A DNA stretch of 64,000 nt from Hippopus hippopus (taxonomy: Eukaryota; Mollusca; Bivalvia; Cardiida; Cardiidae). This document shows, piece by piece, positions 30,101-45,100 of the stretch (within the stretch, counting starts at the first letter, position 1; each line of letters begins with the position of its first letter). The stretch lies in the NCBI GenBank assembly GCA_946811185.2, contig OX328096.1, positions 39,258,011-39,322,010 on the forward strand, given 5' to 3'. Position numbers and translations under genes: made by a program. Under the pieces are notes generated by a model that did not search any database, was not told where the DNA came from, and saw only the letters and a list, made by a program, of their open reading frames with translations.

Positions 30101-33100
30101 TTTCTATCATTTCAAAGACAAAATCCAGTTATTTCAGCCACATTTAATTCCTCAATCTAAAATCTTACTGTCTGGTAGAGTAAACCTTTACAACTCTTAA
30201 TTCAACAAAATCAAAATTCTGAGTCAAGAAGAACACCCTATTATAACATTTGTTCCAAGGTTCAACATCCTGCCATTGAGCAGAATGTCTTGGCACAGCA
30301 GATCCAAGATCACACAGCAAATTTTCTGTAGCTTGATCTTGATCTACATTGACTGGAACAGCAAATATGCCTATGAAAGGCACTTTCAGAGTTATCTCTT
30401 TACCAGGTGATAAAATCTTTGACTTGTCCAGATTGAATAGATTTGCTGTTGAGGAATGTATCGTGGCTTGATGAAAAGGTGTAAAACATTGTGGAAAATT
30501 GAGAAAATGCTGGTTATTAACATTTTCTCATTTTTCAACAATTTTTTCAAAGGGTCATTAAAACAATTCTTTCTTCCTCGTGGTCGTTGAAACTCTGAAT
30601 TGCTTAGTAAAAGGTTAATTATATTTTCACAACATCTTGACATCCAGAATCTGACCTACTGATTGTGTCAAATCAATATAATGATCTCAATGGTCCACTT
30701 TTTCAAAATATAATCTATTAAAATGGGCAACAAACACAAATCATAGTGCAACACTTGTCATCAGGTAGTTGTGAGTCTAAATCCTTGTGCCACTCAAACT
30801 TTCTCCGAGGATTGATCAAAGTCATGGTGATAGGATAGGTTACCAGCATTTTCTCCTTTTCTCACCATGTTTTCCAAAGCCCCTGTTCTGTGGGTCTGTA
30901 CAAATTGGGATTGTGAGGCAAAGGGTTAATGCACAATCCCAAGTTTAAACAACCTTGATGGAGACCTTTGAAAACATTGTGGGTAAAAGAGAAACCAGCA
31001 TTTTCTCCTTTCCCCATAATGTATTCCATCCTATCACAGACAAATCCAATAACTTGGGCCGTGTTTAATATTTTGTCAGCAAACTCTTTCAGTTTGGAAG
31101 AGTGTGAAATTTTGTTCTTTGGTAAAGAGATAAAAGGTTCCACAAGTTTTGAAAATATTATGACATATTACAAAATACAAACCCAGAAAATTAACACATT
31201 GTTTTTATGTTTTTATAACTGGCTAAAAACTTAAATTACAGTTAGTGTGCATAATAATACCCATCCATCACATGACTCTTAGAAAGCCACTGAAAACTAC
31301 AGTTGCTTCCGAAGACAGCCTTAGTGTAAGATTGGACTGTATATAATGTTAGGTTTGATCAAGCTCCAGTGCTTTATCTTATGAGACATTATGGCCAAAG
31401 TATATGCAAATTGCAAGAAATGGGGCTTAAAGACAGGTTAAAAATTGTCAATTAATCTATTTGGCACAACAAGGGATACCTTTTATAACATCATCTATCA
31501 CTAAATATTTTGCCAATTTTAATCCTTTACCAAACAATCCCGGGTTTTCACGACCCTGGGAAAGAAGCCTTCTGAAAACATTGTGGGAAAAGGAGAAAAT
31601 GCTGGTTACCAGCATTTTCTCCTTTTCCCACAATGTTTGCTACCCTTCCCAAACCAAATTTCAATTTTTGAGTCACATTAATTTTGTCGTTTGCAAATGT
31701 TTCCAATTTGAACTAGTCTAAAATGATGTCGTTTGGTAAAGAGTTAACTTTTAAACTCTTCAAAAGACTCCATAGTTTTAGAAGTCAAAATAGAAGGCAC
31801 TTGAGGATGACAAATTAGATGTGTTTCAATTGAAGGAATGTGTCTTTGAAAGTTTGGAAAAAAATATAAATAAAGGAAAAAGAAAATACTGGTTACCAAG
31901 GTTTTCAAAAACTGTCTTTCAATGGATTCTTAAGAACATTGGATTGCTTAGCGTAGGGTCAGGTGCAGGTGATTATCTCACTTCACTGAATCCAAAATAT
32001 AAACATTTTTCTTAACCCTTTACCAAACAATCCCGGGTTTTTACGACTCTGAGAAAGAAGCCTTTTGAAAACATTGTGGGAAAAGGAGAAAATGCTGGTA
32101 ACCAGCATTTTCTCCTCTTCCCACAATGTTTTCTTCCCTTCCCAAGACAAATTTCAGTTTTTTAGTCACATAAATTTTATCTTCTGCAAATGCTTTCAAT
32201 TTTGTCATGTGGTAAAGAGTTAATGACAATTAAGCAGAAACTTCTGTACCAATTGTGATGTATGCATTAATTGTTGGAAAGTTACATTTCCAAATACATG
32301 TACATTGTAGTTTCAAACTTTAGCAAAGAAATCCATGCAAATATGAAGTCTCAAAACCAACCCTCATCCTCGGAACCTAGGTTTGGAGCATTACGTTACT
32401 CTCCATGCATCACCCCTGGGAAAATTGACTAACAAACTGTCGTTTCTTATGAATATTCACATGGTCAGGAAGTACCCTAATAAGCCAATCGAAAGATAGA
32501 TAACAATGATACTCTCATGTAGAGAGGATAATTTCTTTTCTTCCATTACTAAAAATAACCCTGGAAAAAACCTGAGGTTGTCAACAAATATGGTGGCCTT
32601 CTGTGTGCTTGTCTCCTGTGAGATATGCCATTCTGCAATACAGGGACAACATTATTGATCTTTGATATGATTTTAACTGACAATCTTTCGGTGTTACGCT
32701 GAAAATCTCTTTTAAATGCTTCATGATTGCGGTGTTGATGGGCACCACCAAATTCAAAGTATCGCTAAGCTTGATTTGCAACAAATGATGTGATTGGACA
32801 TCGACAAGTAAAAAATAGAAATGACAGCGTATTTGTGATAAAAAAATAGATTAAATTTTCTCAAAGAAAAACTGAGATCACCAATCAAAATGCTTCATGA
32901 ATAATTCACGAGAACAAGGAAACGCCAGCGAAATAACCCAGGGGCGATTACAGAATGAATCGAAACTCAGGTCAATGAGGATGACCAACCCTGTGAGAGC
33001 AAACTTCTGGTAACCAGCATTTTCTTCTTTTCCCATGATGTTTTCTACCCTAAAGCCAGTAACCTCATTTGAATAAAATCATATTTGTCGTCTGCAAATT

Positions 33101-36100
33101 CCTTCCATTTAGACAAGTCTAAAATTCTGTCATTTAGTACAAGGTTAAATACCAGTAAATGTGAGGATTTGGAAAATGGCAGATGAAGTATAAATTCATC
33201 ATAATGTCAAATGTTTTACAGTGGTCTGTTGTAAGCCTATCAAAATTCATAAAATTAACCCTTTACCACAATCCGGGGTTTCAAGGACTCTAAAGAAGAA
33301 GCCTTTTGGTATCCAGCAGGGTCATTAAAATATGGAATTTATGTAGTGAAGCGTTAACTCATTCAGGATGAATTTTAGTCTGTGAGAAAACTGAGGCAAA
33401 AAATCAAGATGGATAAACCCCACTGATTCTCAAGTGTTGCAAAAAAGCAGTAATTTCTTCAAAAAGGAAAAGTCTGACTTTTTCACATTCCATCCTATCA
33501 TTTATAAAAACATTAATATGCATAATGACACATGTGTAGAAACAACACATAATTGGATCACTCTGCAGAATACCAAATAAATGTAATGTTTTGGGAGTAA
33601 AAGACCTACGTATTGGATTTTCTAGCTTGTTTTGGCCACATTAGTATACTTCTTCAGTAAAGGTTAACTATTTACCACATTTTAGACTGGTCCAATATCA
33701 AAGCAATTGCAGACAACATAATATTGTAAATGCAGCAAATGTAATTGGATTTGTCTGTGCATGGTAAGAAAACATTGTGGGCAAAGGAGAAAATGCTGGT
33801 TACCAGCACTTTCTCCTTTTCCCATAATGTTTTCAAAAGCTCTCTTGTTAGGGTTGTTAAAACTCAGGATTGTGTGGTAAAGACGGTTAAGACGACTAAG
33901 TGAACAAGTTCTTGACATTGGATGACCTTCATTTGAAGCTGATTTAAATATCACATAATTTTTAGTTCAATGTTTAATTGGGATAAGAACATGGGCCAAA
34001 ACAAAGTTTTAAAAGTTTGACCTCAGTGACTTAATTTTTGTTCCATACTTAGCAATACTCAATTTTGCATAAGACAATCTCAAGAACATCATTTTAATAA
34101 AGTTTCATGACAATTTGGTCAAAAATGTGGCCTCAGTACGAGATTTTCTTAGATTTGACCAAGTTGCTTATTATTACAAGTTAGGATGACCAATATCTGA
34201 ACATATCAGAGAAATTCTGAGACAAGACAAACATGCTGATCAAGCCCTACCACTGTAGGATTATATTTAGGACCCTTTGAATCTTTGGTACTTTCAGCAC
34301 TTTCATTATAAAATGGTGGACAAAATAGTTCTGAAATGAATAAAATTGTATAGAATAGATCTACCTTAGAAATTAATTTTCTATGCCAGATTGATAGAAA
34401 ATAATGATTGGCAAAAACTATCAAACATAATTTATATGCATGTAGATTCTAACTTCCACATTGCCATAAAAAAAAAAACCCTTCTTTACATGTCTCGGAA
34501 TTTAATGAATCAATATTGCACTTGAATTATTGATAAGGACTAAATCACACCATTTCAATATTCATTAAAAAAAAAACATTTTAAATCAAAGAAAACAGTT
34601 CATGAGCACTCACATCAATGTAAGTCAAAATAAAAATCACTATTTTAACTATGGAATAACACTTTGTATTAAGTTATGTCTCTACCTTACTTGTACACTA
34701 AGTCCATGAAAGCTTTAGACCAGTAACTTCCTTGTCTGTATTTCTGATCTTTATTGTTTTTGACAATCACTATTCTCGTGAAATACTTAACAAATTCATA
34801 GCACTATATCCCTTTAGTATGAAACATAACTGTCGGTAAAGCTTTATAGTAACCAGTGAAACTTCTATCTACATTTACCGTACAATCAAAAACTGTTGGG
34901 AAAAAATATGTACCACTAACGTATATGTTTTCACAATTTACGTAATTGAAATAAATTCTTGTCTCAAGGGTAAAATTACACTCAAGCTTCACAGGATGAC
35001 CCTGGATTCTAACTGAAATATGTTGATATACAACCCTGAGCTGATCAAATCCAGCTTTCACTTGGAGTTCCTTCAACAGTATAACCATGGCAGAACGAGA
35101 TCAGGGCCTGTATTTACTGATCATTCATAAAAACATTTTTAGTCATATTCTGCAGATTTTTGAAAATTTAAAAGTAACACAACTTCTGATTTGCTAAACC
35201 ATTTGGTTTAGCCAATCAGAAGCTTTGTAACTTTCAAATTAAGAAAAACTTGGAGACTGACAATGTTATTAAGAGTGGTTGTTGAATACAGACCCTTGGC
35301 ATTTTTTTGGTCAGTCGCCATTTAAAGTTAAGAGACACTGTAGAATTTCTACAGATTCAAACACTAGGGGAAGGGGGAGGGGACCTGAACACTGGACACA
35401 ATGTTATCTCGTTTTGCTAATAGCAGATGAACATCGGACTGCAAAAAAATTTTGGTCCCATCTTGTATCTACACTGTCCAATATATCCAGGCCAAATATA
35501 GCCATTAAAATATAAAAGTACAAAACTACTATACAGTCCTAAGTTTGAGTTTGGAAATTTAATAAAAAGTCTGTTTCATTCAGCCGCTTTCCTAGGGTTA
35601 ATATTATCTTGTTTCATCAGAAAAAATTGGGTATCTTTGGCCATATTGGAAACAAAAATAAAACATTTTTTTTTCATGTGAGAGATAAGGAGACTTGCCT
35701 TGCACTTTTGAAGGACCAATCCTATGGGATACTTAAGGTAAGGCAACAAGATTTTCGAAACCTTTACCACATGATCCTGTATTCCAATGACCCTGAAGAG
35801 CAGGGCCTTGAAAAAAAATTGTGGGAAAAGGTGAAAATGCTAGCAACTAACATTTTCTTCTTTTCCCGCAACCATTTTTACACTTGCAAAAGGCAAATCC
35901 CATCATTTAAGCTATGTTTAATTTGTCGTCTGTAAATGCTTCCAATTTAGGCAAGTTTAAAACCTTGTAATCTTGTAAACAGTAAAATATTTCTATAAAA
36001 AGCTACCAATGACGTCTTTTTCACATATTTCATACTGGTAACTGGAATTTAGCCCAGAACTCTCATTTCACTTTTGCCATTAGAAATGGCTGGAATGTAG

Positions 36101-39100
36101 GCATGTATTTACTAGTACTGTATAATTATACCACCACAGCAGAAGTTTGTCAAATACATGTATATTATTTTATCTGAGATCAAAGGCATTTCAACTCTAC
36201 AAAACGACATTATTCTAGACTGGTCAATAGTGGTGGGCCGATGATCGACTACAGTCGAAAGTCAGTTGGTTTGGGCTTTCGATTGCGATAATCGATTGAG
36301 AAATCCTGGAATCGATTGTAGTCGGTACCAGAACTCGCTTGGTCCCGAAACATGAATACTGGTTTTTAGCGCTTGGTTTTGTGATTAATCACACTCTTTG
36401 ATTCAACATGGTGGACAACAAGCACAAAAACTGGCCGGAAAAATGAGCAAGAAATTTTTGTCCATGGTTGTCTTGACAAAACTTGACAACTCGGCAGGGT
36501 TCTCATTTTACCCCGGACCCAGGATTTTGACGCCTGGAAATTTGAAATGACCCGTCTTTAACACTAAAAAATATACACCTAAATGTCAATCTGACGCATA
36601 AAATTACTGTCTAAAGCTTTCAATAAACTAGCTGGCGTGCATCCGGCAGATATATGGGCTTTACAAAACAGGATTATTATCAAATGCAAAGGACTTACGC
36701 AGCTCTGTTTATCACAGGTAATCAAGTTGGTGAGTCATTTATGAAAACATAATAAAGGTGTTAATCCTCTTATTTAGTGTAAATTGACAAATTTTAAAGT
36801 TATCTGCTATTCTAAATGACAAATTCATTCGAAATCATGCGATAATACTTATCCATAAATTAACTGACATGAAAAATAGGTCACCGAAAAAAACGTGAAA
36901 ACCCATGACACTACAGTGATCAGCGTGGCATCGTCCGATCAGAGGCACTTCAAACAATCTTCTCATCTTTAATAATGAATTTAAACAGTGAATTTACTCA
37001 AATCTCTGGATGAAACCATAAGTAAAGTTGAAGCTAAAATTTCTGTTCTTGAGTGAAAAAAGTGATTGTTTTGTGAAATGAAAATATAGATCTATAACAG
37101 ACTGGGGGGGGGGGGGAATTGTCGTCTGCAAATGCTTGATATGTGAACAAGTCTGATTTTTTTTTAAAACTGGTTTGGAAATTTAGATTAAAGGACCAAA
37201 GTAAAGGGTATTAAATTATGCAAAAAATTTAATGGTAATGATATCTTTATAAACTTAATATCATGTAGACAAATTGTCCCAGAATTTAAAGCAAAAAGGC
37301 ATTCTCAGTTAAAGGGAGAAACCGATTGTACAACCGATAGCTAGTTGGTTTGCTCTTCCGATTATAAAGCGATAATCGATTGTGATTTTTAACCGATTGC
37401 CCAACACTACTGGTCAACAATGACAGGATTTGCAAATGACAAATTAAATGTGGCTCAAGTAATGATACAATTTTTCTTTGAAAGAGTACAAAGCATTGTA
37501 AAAGGAAGAGAAAATGCTTGTTACCAGCATCTTCTACTATTCTCACATTTTAAAAAAATGTTTTTATAGCTAAAACAAGGGCTATTTGGTAAAGGGTAAA
37601 CTTTTAAATTCAAACTCTGAATCATAAGTAGCTGGATAAAAGATCTCATGCAGACTGGTGGCTTGTCTAAAATACAGAATTGAAGTATCACAGTACACAT
37701 AAAGTACAAGCAAAGGCTCTGATATGTAGCTATCAATTTAGATGGGCAGTACCATTCTTGTTGGAGTGTTCCTGGACAAGGTACTTGTAACTCCAAGCAG
37801 CACAATTCTTATGAAAATCAGGAAGCTGTGAGTACTATTGTTATTTTCCAGAATAAAGGTGGCAAAAAGGAAGGTGTAGATAGTAACATCACTCAAAAAG
37901 CAACAGTTATTTCATAATATATTTTCTGTCATAAGAGAAGATATCCTGGTAATAAATCTTTGCTTTTTGAAAGTTTAAAAGTTTAAAAGTGTAATGATAG
38001 ACAGAGTTTGCAATTACATAATTATGGAAATTACCTATACCTACACACTGTATTTCTATGACATAAGTTGAGCTCAGAAACAAACCATTATCCAATGAGA
38101 ATTCTCCATCAACACCATCCCTGTTTGTATTGAAAATGGTCTCCAGTTCTTCCTGAATTGTGTTATTCATTATACCCCCATAACCACAAAATTTATAAAT
38201 CTTTCATTGCCCTCCAGTAGTCAATCTGTTGAAAATTTTAGGCTTGGGAAGTAACTACATGTACTTGTTAACTCTTCACCACATGACAAAAATACAGACA
38301 GGTCCAAATTGAAAGCATATGCAGACAACAATTTAAATGTAGTTCAAATGATGAAATTTGTCTCAGATAGGGTCTAAAACATTGTGGGAAAAGGAAAAAA
38401 TACTGGTTACCAGCATTTTCTCCTTTTCTCACAATGTTTTCAAAAGGATTCTTCCTCAGGGTCGTTAAAACTCTGGATTGTTTGGTAAGAGTTAAGAGAT
38501 ATTTCTTGCAATCATAATCATTTTCTGGTAGGTCGACAATAATCTAGAATACCAATCTTTATACTGAAAGTTATGCTGGTACATTATACTTTATTAGGAC
38601 ACATTGGCAGCAGTTGACGTCACCCGGAGGGACATTCTGGATGTGGTCATTTGATAGAGGAATACATTTTTTCCATTTTGAAATGTACTTAGGCATAACC
38701 AATGATAAATTATGTATGCTATCTTATCAGCAGACAATTACAAGCACTCACACTCCCACAAGATAACAGAAACACTGGATCTGATCCGGCTTTATTATAC
38801 GCTTTATTATACGGTTATTATTTTGCCCAATCCCTTTACCAAACAACCCCAAAATTTAACGACCGCAAGGAGGAAGCTTTTTGAAAATGTGGGAAAATGA
38901 GAAAATGCTGGCTCCATATCCCACAATGTTAGTTTAAATATATTTATTTTACATCGACTGAGAAACAAGTTCTTACAACTTATACTAATCTCTCTCAATT
39001 CTGCTTCCTGGGAACAACACTAGAACTTGCACAGAATGTGTGGGCCAATGAAAAATCCCAAAGTTGACACCCGCTCCTGGGTATCAAACTCGGGACCTTA

Positions 39101-42100
39101 TGGTTACCAGGCTGATGCTCTACCTCACAACCACGGACACCACAATGTTATTCTTCTCTTTCAAGGGCAAATCCCATCATTTGAGCCTTAAGAGATATGT
39201 TGTCAGTAAATGCTTTCAATTTGGAAAAGTGATAAATTTTGTCAGCCTGGTAAAGAGCTGTTTATTTATCAGCAGCATTAACTCTTTACCACATGACAAT
39301 ATCTTAGACTGGTCCAAATTAAAAGCATTTGCAGACGACAAAAAAAAAATGTGACTAAAGAATTGAAATTTGTTTTGGGAAGGGAAGAAAACATTGTGGG
39401 AAAAGGAGAAAATGCTGGTTACCAGCATTTTCACCTTTTCCCACCATGTTTTCAAAAGGCCTCTTTCTCAGGGTCGTTAAAGGTTGGGATTGTGTGGTTA
39501 AGAGTTAACTAGATAATTGTACAGGCACAGTTTGTTTAGGAAAGATGTTGTATTTGAGGCTGCGGATCTGTAGTTTCTTCAAAAACAACATCGTGTTGAC
39601 ATTATAAGAGTTAACCTTGTCCTTAACAGTCCATGTGTAAATGACTGTGAGGTAGAGGACTTTTGAAAACATCATAGGAAAAGGAGCCAGCATTTACCAG
39701 CATTTTCTCCTTTTACTACAATGTTTTCTACCACACTAAAGAAATTAATATCATCCACAGAAATTTGAAAATTGTCCTTTGAAGCTGTTTTCAATATGAA
39801 AGAGCCTAAATTGTGCCCTTTGGGGAATGGTTAACCCTTTACCAAACAATCCCTGTTTTTTACGACCCTGAGATAGAAGCCTTTTGAAAACATTGTGGGA
39901 AAAGGAGAAAATGTTGGTAACCAGCATTTTCTCCTTTTCCTACAATGTTTTCTACCCCGCTGGAAACTAGTTTAAATTTTTGAGTTACGTTTATTTTGTC
40001 GTCTGCAAGTGCTTTCAATTTGGACCAGTCTAAAATTTTGTCGTTTGGTAAAGAGTTAACTTCTTACCAGACAACAAAATCTAGGGCTACACCACCAAAG
40101 TGAGAACATTTGCAGATAATAAACTAAACATTGGGATTTGGCTTTGTATGTGGGAAAAGAAGAAAATAATGATTATCAGCATTTCCCTCCTTTCCCAAAT
40201 GTTTTCAAACAGCCTCTTTAATCAGGGTCATTTAAATTCTGGATTATGTGGTATAGCAGTTTGCTGTTGCTGACACTGTACTTTGTCCAAAGACACTCCT
40301 TCTGTTGTAAACCCTCAGACAGGCCAGAGTTTTAACAAGAATGGGGGAAAATCTATTAAAACCAATGCCTAAAAAGAAGAAAATGCTGGAAACCAGCATC
40401 TTCTTAATTTCCTATAATGTTTTCTATCTTTTCAAAATCTAAACTTTTATATTTCATTAGACACATTTCTTTTGTCTTCTGCAGGTGCTTTTAATATGGA
40501 CATGTCTGAAAAAATTGTCATCTGGTGTAGATTTAACTCTTTACCAAATGACAAAATTTCAGACTAGTCCAATTGAAGGCATTTGCAGACAACAGATTGA
40601 GTTCAGCTGAAATGATGTTAATGTCAGTGAAAGTTTAAAAAAAAACTTGTAGGAAAAGGTCAGAAAATGCTGGTTACCAGCATTTTCTCCTTTTCCAAAA
40701 GGCTATTTCATCAGGGTCGTTAAAACTCAGAATTGTGTGCTAAAGAGTGAATGCATCAAAGTATAAATTCATAACGAAATGGCTCAGGAATGAAAGCTAT
40801 AAAATAATTATAACTTGCAAGGCTTGCTTTTTTCCTTTGCCAAATAACCCTGAGTTTGAACAACCCTTTGAACACCAAACAAGGCTTTCGAAAAAAAAGT
40901 TGAAATAGGAGAAAATACTGGTCACAAGCATTTCTCCTTTTTCTGCAATGATTCCTCCCTTTTCTGATACAAATCCTATCATTTGTGTCACATTTAATTA
41001 GTCACCTGCAAATGCTTTCAATTTGGACCAGTCTAAATTCTGTCCTAATAGGCAAAGAGTTAACAATTGAATGCAGTCTGTAATTCACAATTTACAATAC
41101 TTTTTGTCATACCCATTGTATAGTTTGTAAGTATTCATTATTTTGGCTAAGACACAAAAGCAACTCGTTAAGTCCATGTATTTTGTGAAATTTGTAAATC
41201 CTACCAGTTCCCAGATAAAATCCTTGTTTAAAATAGTGGACAGAAAAAAAACCTCAGACTCCACAAGACAGTCTAAACTCTGACCGTATCTTGGATCTCA
41301 TTATCCATTACAACTCTACATAAATTCCGCTTACTAATATTCTCTACTGTTCCCACAATGTTTCCAAAAGCCTAATATTCTGCCTAATAGCCATTAAAAC
41401 ATGGAACAATTCAATAAAACTGGTCAAATTAGTTGATCTTAACAAACAATATATCCTCCTCACAACACACAGAGTCTAGGGCTATATAGATCTACCTCTT
41501 CACAAGATTACAAAAATTTTAGATGTGTCCACTGTCCAGAATGAATGCTATGCAGACTGCAAATAAAATAGGCTTATATAATGAAATACATGTATGTTTC
41601 CTGAATGGATAGAAAACACTGTGGGAAATAGGAGATAATCAGGGTTTTCAAAGACACCCTATTTCTTTGAATTTGGACCCCCAAAATCCCTGGATAGTAC
41701 TAGTTACCAGCATTTTTCCCTTTTCTCACAATGTTTTCAAAAGGCTACAATTTCTTCTTTAATCATGTGTATCGAAGTCCGTGAAGGTTGACCTGGGCCG
41801 AAACTTTTTGCTTTTGATCAATTTTCTGTATGGCTAAGGTCCAGTATACCTCATGATGAAGTTGGTAATTCAAAATCTGGCTATTATGGATACGTAAGTA
41901 CGTGATTACTTGCTTTGGTATCATGCATCATGAAGATGCATTAAGCCCCCTTTTGCCAGAACATGGCTCATATCCATTTAACTCTTTCCCATACAATCCA
42001 GATTTTTAACGACTCTGAAAGAGAAAGCTTTTGAAAACATTATGGGAAAAGGAGAAAATGCTTGTTGCCAGCATTTCCCCCTTTTCCCATAATGTTACCT

Positions 42101-45100
42101 ACCCTTTCAAAGACATAAATCACCATTTTAGCAATATTTCATTTGTCGTCTGCAAATGCTTTGAATTTGGTCCAGTCAGGGTCTAAATATCTGTCGTTCC
42201 CTAAGAAGTTAGCAATAATAAATAATTACTCTATCATACAGGGTACCGACATCTTTATCAAGTTAATTTCAAACTTTTCTCTGATGTCCTTGTATAGATA
42301 CCATAATTTGACGCTTTATCCCCGATTTTATACATACCTAAAGTTTTCAAAGGCTGAATGGTAAAAAGCTTACAGTATGTGTCAGAGAAAGTACTTATTA
42401 AGATCATACTGAATGTTACATACAGTCATATCTTAAATCCTCAGTGATATTTCATTCAATTGACTGTCTACCAGTACCTTGACATCATGTTACTTGCACA
42501 AAAAATCAGTAATTCATATTTTTCAGGCTCAAACAGTTAACCCTTTACCACACGGCAAAATTTAAGACCTATCCAAATTGAAAGCATTTGCAGAAGACAA
42601 TTTCATAGTGGCTCAAATGACGCAACTTTTCTTTGATAGGGTAGAAAACTTTGTGGGAAAAGGAGAAAATGCTGGTTACCAGCATTTTCTAATTTTCCAA
42701 CAATGTTTTCAAAAGGCCTCTTCTTCAGGGGTGTTAAAAGGCGTCATTGTGTGGTAAAGGGTTAACAAAACAGTCCCATGTTTTGACATCCCTGAAGAGG
42801 AATGCTACTGAAGACAATGGAGGACAAGAAGAAAACGCTGACAACAACCATTTTCCCCTTTTTGCGCAGTTTTTCCTACCCTTTCACAGTTAAATCCCAT
42901 CATTTGAGCCACATCTAGCTTTTTATCTTTTTTTTTTATTTGGCCAAACCTACTTTGAAGTCTGGTAAAGATATAACTCTTAATCAAATGACAAAAATGA
43001 AAATTTTGGACTAAACCAAATTCAAAGCATACACAGATGACAAATTAAATCTAGTTCAAGTAATGATTTTTGTCTTTGATAGGGTGAGAAAAAAGTTTTT
43101 CAAAGCCCTCTCCTTCCAGGTCTTTCAAACTTGGGATTGTCTGGTAAAGTGTTAATATATTATATGCCAGATGAAATATGCATGCACTTATATTTATTTA
43201 AGTGTTATGTATTCTCAACTCTTCCGTTGCCACAAGCAACATAATCGGCTTTTTAGGTCAGTCTAGATCATGATTAGATTTCAAAGAAGATGCAGTCATC
43301 TGATCTTAACCTTGCTTTGGTTGCTATTTGAGCATTGATTATTTTGATCCTTTTGAAATAACCTTGTAACAGTGATGCATTAGAGCATGATGCTATATAT
43401 CAAACTCTTTAGAGCTAAGTCATATGATTGTAGTCATTGTGAATCAAGCTGTTCCTGTCTCGTGGCTATTATGCAATGCCAAACTGATAAAACTCCCTTT
43501 TCAAGGAAAATGAAAAAAACTCTCTTCTTCACCCAATGCATGGCCATCACAAGACAAAAACTGTGTGTATACATTCAATGGAAGAAGGTCAATGAAAAAC
43601 ATTGCAGAGATGGAGAGAAAAATGTTAGCAACCGGCATTGTCTCCTCCCAAAATGTTTCTTTTTATTCTAGAGACAAATGAAATCATCTGAGCCATGTTT
43701 TATTTGTAATTTGCAAATCCTGCAAATATGTACACCTCTCAATTTAGTTGTCTGGTTAAAGATTGAGTGAGTGATTATTTGATGTTTAACGTCATTTTCA
43801 ACATTATTTCAGTCATATCGCAGCAGCCAGTGTACCTATCCATGCTCTCCTGGAATTTCTGTTACCAGTACTCCGCAGAATATTCTATCCAAGCCACTGG
43901 CTGCTTTCCCACATAACCGTTGTAGAAATAATGATCAGGGGTTAGAGGGGAATGAATCCTGTCACAATAACTATCATCAGTCCTTGGAAAGAAATTGGCC
44001 GAGTCGGGGATCCAACCAGCAACCCCCTGTTCTTGAGTCCTGTATGCTACCGACTGTACTATGGGAGCTCGGCAGTTGTCTGTATAAAAGTTTCGTTCAA
44101 ATTTATCGAATCATCATGAGTTTTAACAACCTTGAGGAAAAGGACTCCTGGAGGCTTTAAAAAACATGGTGGGAAAGGAGAAAATGCTGGTAACCAGCAA
44201 TTTCTGCTTTTTCCGCTATGTTTTCTACCCTTTCACCGACAAATGTTTACCATTTTGGCTGCATTTGATTTGTCACCTGCAAACGGTTTCAAATTAGTCT
44301 GAAATTTTATCATTTGGAAACAAGGTAAGGCACATCAAGATTTGACTCTTTATCACAAGAAAATATTTAAGACCAGTCTAAATTGAAAAAATTTGTAGAC
44401 AAAAAATTAAATGAGGCTCAAATGTTTAGATTTGAGTCTGAAAGTAACCAGGGTAACTGGTAACCAGCATTTTCTCCTTTTCCCACAATGTTTTCAAAAG
44501 TCTTATTTCCCAGGTCTGTCAAAACCTAGAATGTTGTGGTAATGGATTAACTGAACAAGAGATAGGAACAATGTCTAATCCTTTAAGTCCTGCTTATGAT
44601 TGGATTGCATCATATTTAGTAATTTTGCAGGCTCATCCTTTCAATCTTTATCTCTTTGGACAATTATTTTTGTATAGCAGTCTCTATTAAAGGAATTTAG
44701 ATACCAAAGTAGTAATTACCCAAGTGATCATGAAATGATGTGCTTTTCCTCAAAGGATAGAGAACAATGTTGGAAGAGAAACAATTGCTGGTTCCAGACA
44801 TTTTCTCCTTTTCCCACAATGATTTCAAAAGCTGTCTTCCACAGTGTCATTAAAACAGGGGATTTTTTGATATAGGATCAAATAATCATCATGTTGATTT
44901 TTAAACATATTTTAGAAGAATTTCAAAAACTGTATGTTGTAAGTGTTTCAGAAAATAATGAATAAAACCATCTCATCATAGTCATACAGATAATTTTCAG
45001 ACATACTCAAAAAGCAATCATTTAACCCTTTACCACACAATGACGACTTTTAATACCCCTGATAGAGAAGGCTTTTGAAAACATTGTGGGAAAAGGAGAA

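Noticed and set aside
34804..35088. 94-codon minus-strand frame as a gene
   Set aside because: Looks somewhat coding and lies in unique DNA, but nothing is recognisable and it sits in a GFPT intron; left as unassigned.
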